50,723 nucleotides of DNA. It comes from an uncultured Prevotellaceae bacterium. GTDB taxonomy: Bacteria > Bacteroidota > Bacteroidia > Bacteroidales > Bacteroidaceae. Positions 50,552-50,723 of this stretch are shown here, one piece after another (within the stretch, counting starts at the first letter, position 1; every line of letters begins with the position of its first letter). The position numbers and the translations under genes were made by a program. The notes below the pieces were generated by a model, which saw nothing but the letters and a program-made list of their open reading frames with translations, was not told the DNA's origin and made no database searches. The DNA lies in assembly GCA_902768785.1 (NCBI GenBank), contig CACXMM010000034.1, forward strand, positions 1-50,723, written 5' to 3'.

Positions 50552-50723
50552 TCATGGTGGAACCAGTAGGGGATCTTTTCCTCTGAAAACGGCGTTTTCG
50601 GACGTGGAAACAACGTTTTCAGAAGCGAAAACGGCGTTTTCAGAGGATGAAAACAAGGGTTTCCGCGCATTCTTTCTCTCTTCCAGTTCGCGGAGGATGC
50701 GGCGCTCGCGACTGGGCTTGACG
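50552..50723 (-). CDS. C-terminal end of an unidentified gene cut by the right edge
   Basis: A minus-strand frame enters from the right edge and stays open for about 56 codons to TGA at 50554-50552. It begins VKPSRERRILRELEERKNAR, a charged, helix-like stretch, and continues through three near-repeats (ENAVFAS, ENVVSTS, ENAVFRG) made by the palindrome array. Gene order in related genomes would place a VirE/DUF-type protein before HU, but this is only a guess. The repeat tail may be an added, non-native C-terminus. Confidence 0.4.
   Translation of the reverse strand, partial: VKPSRERRILRELEERKNARKPLFSSSENAVFASENVVSTSENAVFRGKDPLLVPP
50585..50663. repeat. Second array of GAAAAC-NNN-GTTTTC palindromes (4 units)
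   Basis: Units end at 50599, 50620, 50641 and 50663, giving periods of 21, 21 and 22 bp. Cores are CGGCG, CAACG, CGGCG and CAAGG. It is the same motif as 19761-19885. Because two periods are 21 bp, this copy stays in frame with the edge gene. Confidence 0.8.

Overview
The window looks like a chromosomal segment of a gut or oral Bacteroidales bacterium, most likely Prevotella or a close relative. This rests on several signs. Promoters carry the Bacteroidetes TAnnTTTG -7 box. Surface lipoproteins begin Cys-Ser-Ser-Asp-Asp-Asp-Asp, and secreted enzymes end in short T9SS-like tails. There is a 30-residue smalltalk protein beside an HU-family gene. The corrin genes are fused in Bacteroidetes style, and the order DUF4271-hemD-rnpA-yidD-tyrS is familiar from the phylum. 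No species call can be made without a database search.

Layout. Positions 1-11.6 kb hold the tail of an unknown gene, a secreted GH13 alpha-amylase and a GH53 endo-galactanase (plus strand), then a minus-strand unit of a 1715-residue exported protein, a 772-residue BspA-like/GLUG-like protein and an unlisted 52-residue protein. Positions 12-14 kb hold kduD and kduI (uronate catabolism) and tRNA-Gln. Positions 14-25 kb are housekeeping: tyrS, yidD, rnpA, hemD, DUF4271, metK, an M16 protease, and divergent xerD and aroQ, with aroQ followed by an O-methyltransferase.

Positions 25-46.8 kb form a tetrapyrrole/cobalamin island read on the minus strand. Its distal half (33.45 to 25.1 kb) has its own promoter and encodes fused corrin-ring enzymes: CbiH-CbiC, CbiE-CbiT, CbiG-CbiF and CbiJ-CbiD. 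These are followed by a BtuF-like binding protein whose reading frame is broken near the N-terminus and by a BtuC-like permease. The proximal half (46.57 to 33.5 kb) follows a clear cobalamin riboswitch. It encodes two TonB-dependent receptors, a lipoprotein CbiK, a DUF4374 lipoprotein, a periplasmic CbiK, a membrane-anchored CobN-like protein, a multi-span membrane protein, a MotA/TolQ/ExbB protein and a DUF2149 protein. The last four resemble HmuS-T-U-V of the Porphyromonas haem locus. Taken together this looks like an envelope system, controlled by B12, that binds, imports and metallates or demetallates a corrinoid or other tetrapyrrole. All its chelatase-like proteins are predicted to act outside the cytoplasm.

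Positions 46.9-50.7 kb hold a tandem hairpin array framed by direct repeats, umuD-umuC, the smalltalk/HU pair, and the end of an edge-truncated gene.

A second theme is that many spacers are built from short tandem repeats: heptamers, octamers, telomere-like hexamers, and a 22-bp-period array of small palindromes that recurs at the right end of the window.
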